Assembly (NCBI GenBank): GCA_013397935.1 | Contig: VZRN01003155.1 | Coordinates: 1,290,668-1,354,667, forward strand | DNA: 64,000 nt | Direction of reading: 5' to 3' | Source of the DNA: Dasyornis broadbenti | Taxonomy: Eukaryota > Chordata > Aves > Passeriformes > Dasyornithidae | In this document: positions 62,101 through 64,000 of the stretch, in pieces | Layout: each line of letters opens with the position of its first letter | How positions within the stretch are numbered: the first letter of the stretch is position 1 | Notes under the pieces: generated by a model | What the model was told of the DNA's origin: nothing | Databases searched by the model: none | The model's input: only the letters and a program-made list of their open reading frames with translations | Position numbers and translations under genes: made by a program

Positions 62101-64000
62101 ACAGAATCTCTCCTCTACAACCTCAACCCATCATTGTTTTCTCCTGCGTCTTCATGGAAATCCTGGGACTGTCTAGGGCCTGTCAGAAGCTCCTGGTTAG
62201 CTGTAGAGAATAAATCTGATTCCGGAACTATCTAACAAATATTACTGGTCTTAATGATGGGTTTGTTTGTTTTGGCTGCTTAAAAACAATGCCAAAGGTT
62301 TTGTTTTCTTTGCTTGTTCTGTTTTGTTTTGGATTTTTGTTGTTTTAACTCTCATAGATAAAATTGTAAACATTGTAACTTCTTCTGGAACTAAGGCTTC
62401 TTTTTAAATAAAATGTCTTGTAGCTTACAATTTATACAAGAAAAAGCATGAAAATTTTTTTCAGACTAGTCTAGAGAAAGAAATTAACATATATGAACTG
62501 ATAGAAATAATAAACATTTATCCTTCAGAATGCCTTTCCATTAATTTTTAATTTATTACCTTTTCTGTTTGAAGACTACAGACTTCTGTAATCATCATTT
62601 TGGGAAACAGACACTCTGCTCCTCTTTGTTAGGTAGTCACTAAATAGGCACAAATGCTGATGTCTAGTGCAGAATAGGCAGTGTCTACAGCCTGGTCGTA
62701 ATCTGCCTTTTTTAAAGATCTGTGTTGCAGTCAGTAGTTTTACGACAATATAAGACTAAACATGACTAATTTGAAATTAGTGGTACTCGTCTTTCTGCAG
62801 TTCAAAAATAATACTTGCTTAAAATGCAGAGCAGATCCTTTCAGCTATTATTCTGTAAAAAGTGCACAACAAATTTGTATAGGGAATGGTATGATGAATC
62901 CTAATTACCACTATATGATTAGGAAGCATAAGTGTGGACTTTATGTTGTTAGCTTGCCACTTGATGTACGTATTGAATAGTTTATTGAGTTTTGTACAGG
63001 TGCTGATAATGGAATCAGTCAAGTGATGTTTAACCCCATTTTTCTCACCTTTTTTTTGCAGGTATGATGCAAGCTTGCGCTCTGTACCTCCACCAGACTA
63101 TGGGGTTCCTAAGTTGCATTATTTTGAGGACTGGGGAGTGGTAACTTATGGAAGTGCTTTGCCAGCTGAAATCAACAGGCCTTTCCTTTCCTTCAAGTCA
63201 GGAAAGCTGGGAGGACGTGCAATATATGATATTGTTCATAAGAACAAGTACAAAGAGTGGATCAAGGGGTGGAGGAACTTTAATGCTGGCCATGAACACC
63301 CAGACCAGAACTCCTTTACTTTTGCTCCCAATGGTGTACCTTTCATAACAGAAGCTCTTTATGGGCCAAAATATACTTTTCTTAATAATGTGTTGATGTT
63401 TTCCCCTGCTGTGTCTAAGAGCTGCTTCTCCCCATGGGAAGGGCAGATTACAGAAGACTGTTCCTCAAAGTGGCTTAAATATAAACGTGACTCGGCTGGC
63501 GACTGTCAGGGTCGAGTGGTTGCCGCCACGGAGAGAAGTGGGGTAGTTTTTATCAGGGGAGAAGGAGTGGGTGCATACAATCCTAAACTGAAGCTGAGAA
63601 AATTGCAACGAAACCTCATACTTCTCCATCCCCAGCTTCTCTTGCTAGTGGACCAAATCCACCTGGAAGATGACAGCCCTCTGGAGGCAGCGACCAGTTT
63701 CTTCCACAATGTGGATGTGCCTTTTGAAGAAACAGTTGTTGATGATGTCCATGGGGCTTTTATTAGGCACCGTGATGGGATATATAAGATGTACTGGATG
63801 GACGACACTGGCCACAGTGAGAAAGCCACGATTGCCTCAAGGGTATATCCCCGGGGGTACCCCTACAATGGAACGAATTACGTGAATGTAACAACCCTGC
63901 TGCGGCACCCCGTCACCAGGGCCATTTACCTTTTCATTGGGCCCTCTGTGGATGTGCAGAGCTTCACCGTCCGTGGGGATTCTCCGCAGCTGGATGTTTT
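43758..64000 (+). CDS. DSE: DSE, dermatan sulfate epimerase 1 (5' part, joined; truncated by window end)
   Basis: The enzyme epimerises C5 of glucuronic acid to iduronic acid in chondroitin, making dermatan sulfate in the ER/Golgi lumen. Join 43758-44173, 55913-56166, 59836-60075, 61105-61312, 63062-64000; intron phases are 2, 1, 1, 2 and codons 1-685 are present. MRTHTRGAPSVFFIHAVCFA is a signal peptide. The rest is the secreted-type epimerase domain. Catalytic residues known for human DSE are all kept at identical numbers: His205 (LHNHQPTN), Tyr261 (EGVAYGSY), His450 (NAGHEHPDQ), Tyr473 (EALYGPKY). Sequons N183AS, N336GS, N642GT and N648VT are present, but the site at 411 is N-R-P and is lost. 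The human protein is about 958 residues, so the C-terminal roughly 270 residues, including two membrane segments, lie beyond the window. Confidence 0.97.
50953..51708 (-). mobile_element. CR1 LINE, 5'-truncated, with ORF2 C-terminal remnants
   Basis: The reverse complement carries the CR1 3' region. The 3' end has the ATTCTATGATTCTAT-like terminal octamer unit (50953-50970 as its complement), preceded by the conserved GTTTGGGTTGGAAGGGCCTT block. Minus-strand translation shows the C-terminal part of the CR1 reverse-transcriptase ORF in broken frames: LDSALVRPHLECCKLLWGP, then LRGLEHLSYADRLREMGLF and SLEKRNLQGDLTETFQYLKG. Frameshifts and stops make it non-functional. The RT and endonuclease cores are absent, as is usual for short avian CR1 copies. 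Confidence 0.95.
52186..52322. repeat. AT-only low-complexity stretch
   Basis: Interrupted TATATAAATATA/TATAATAATAT units with almost no G or C. Likely an old expanded microsatellite. Confidence 0.9.
53541..53694 (+). repeat. G/T low-complexity tract with 8-base gap
   Basis: Long T runs broken by GG or G (GGTTTTTT-like units). The N run at 53635-53642 marks an unresolved length. The open frame through it (runs of Phe, Gly and Trp) is an artefact. Confidence 0.95.
55293..55327. repeat. Perfect 16-bp inverted repeat, 3-nt loop
   Basis: TTTTACCTCTTTTCTA at 55293-55308 and its exact complement TAGAAAAGAGGTAAAA at 55312-55327, with loop TCT. Confidence 0.97.
55913..56166 (+). CDS. DSE: DSE coding exon 2
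   Basis: The acceptor TTGACAG ends at 55912 and the donor GTATGT starts at 56167. The first base completes Trp139, then [20 protein letters not shown]. The exon runs to Gln223 plus one base of Gly224. It carries the sequon N183AS and catalytic His205 within WGFQYLHNHQPTN. The frame drawn upstream of the exon (from 55890) is intronic. Confidence 0.97.
56167..59835 (+). other. DSE: DSE intron, about 3.7 kb
   Basis: Ordinary AT-rich intron with purine-rich runs near 57780-57820. I see no repeat family or gene. Confidence 0.9.
59836..60075 (+). CDS. DSE: DSE coding exon 3
   Basis: The acceptor TTTCTTTCAG ends at 59835 and the donor GTAGGT starts at 60076. It encodes residues 225-303 plus split Gly224 and Gly304. 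It includes [20 protein letters not shown] with catalytic Tyr261, then HPWLKQHFAFMYRTVLP. Confidence 0.97.
60076..61104 (+). other. DSE: DSE intron, about 1.0 kb
   Basis: It contains a CR1 fragment (about 60262-60450). The remainder shows nothing recognisable. Confidence 0.9.
60262..60450 (-). mobile_element. CR1 LINE fragment with internal tandem duplication
   Basis: The plus strand reads GGTTGCTCAAAGCCCCATCC, then AGCCTTGCCTTGAACACTGC, then CACCCACAATTTCTCTGGG, all standard blocks of the complemented CR1 3' region. The minus-strand frame includes NLDIRKRF, the CR1 ORF2 C-terminal LDIRKKFF block. That block occurs twice because about 40 bases (CTTCCTTATATCTAAA(C/T)TAG...) are duplicated at about 60381-60415 and 60421-60450. 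Confidence 0.9.
61105..61312 (+). CDS. DSE: DSE coding exon 4
   Basis: The acceptor TTTTTCCCAAG ends at 61104 and the donor GTATGA starts at 61313. It encodes residues 305-372 with split Gly304 and Trp373, including [20 protein letters not shown] and the sequon N336GS. It ends KGQRWCTLHTEFL. Confidence 0.97.
61313..63061 (+). other. DSE: DSE intron, about 1.7 kb
   Basis: AT-rich intron ending in a clean pyrimidine tract and TTTTTTTGCAG. I see no repeats or genes inside. Confidence 0.9.
63062..64000 (+). CDS. DSE: DSE coding exon 5 (partial, continues past window)
   Basis: The first base completes Trp373 and the exon is open to the window end (residues 374-685 plus two bases). It carries EDWGVVTYGSALPAEINRPF with the altered 411 site, WRNFNAGHEHPDQNSFTF with catalytic His450, EALYGPKYTF with Tyr473, and the sequons N642GT and N648VT in PYNGTNYVNVT. 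In human the last exon holds all remaining coding sequence, so no further intron is expected. Confidence 0.97.

Noticed and set aside
1..64000. CRISPR arrays, tRNA or rRNA genes, and operon-type organisation
   Set aside because: No regularly spaced repeats, cloverleaf boxes or rRNA cores were seen. The window is a vertebrate chromosome segment.

Overview
The window is a stretch of vertebrate nuclear genome, most likely from a bird. Short coding exons with GT/AG junctions are separated by kilobases of AT-rich intron, there is one CpG-island promoter, and the recognisable interspersed repeats are 5'-truncated CR1 LINEs of the type that dominates avian genomes. There is no prokaryotic-style gene packing. 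All codon-level evidence points to two genes in the same (+) orientation, NT5DC1 followed by DSE. They are also neighbours in human (6q22.1) and in chicken.

Layout: (1) 160-18858 carries the last four coding exons of NT5DC1, a HAD-superfamily 5'-nucleotidase-domain protein, with stop codon TAG at 18856-18858 and a likely poly(A) signal at 18963. (2) 18859 to about 30780 is intergenic. It holds a decayed CR1, A-rich low-complexity DNA, a perfect 21-bp hairpin and one GC-raised block with an unrecognised Q/A-rich ORF. (3) About 30780-31760 is a CpG island, interrupted by a 233-base assembly gap, which I read as the DSE promoter and first non-coding exon(s). (4) 31754-43704 is the roughly 12-kb first intron. 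(5) 43705-64000 holds five DSE coding exons (43758-44173, 55913-56166, 59836-60075, 61105-61312, 63062 to the window end). They join without frame loss into residues 1-685 of dermatan sulfate epimerase 1. The gene runs off the right edge.

The two genes are not known to work together. NT5DC1 is a poorly characterised putative nucleotidase. DSE converts glucuronic acid to iduronic acid in chondroitin chains to make dermatan sulfate in the secretory pathway. All four catalytic residues known from human DSE (His205, Tyr261, His450, Tyr473) fall at exactly the same numbers here, but the N-glycosylation sequon at Asn411 is lost.

I found no strong candidate for an entirely new biological system. 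The best second-look items are a partial tandem copy of an NT5DC1 intron/exon junction with an intact acceptor, a 14-codon upstream ORF whose stop overlaps the DSE start codon, a two-codon upstream ORF with an ideal Kozak context in the DSE CpG island, the perfect hairpin at 26461-26506, and the orphan ORF at 23215.
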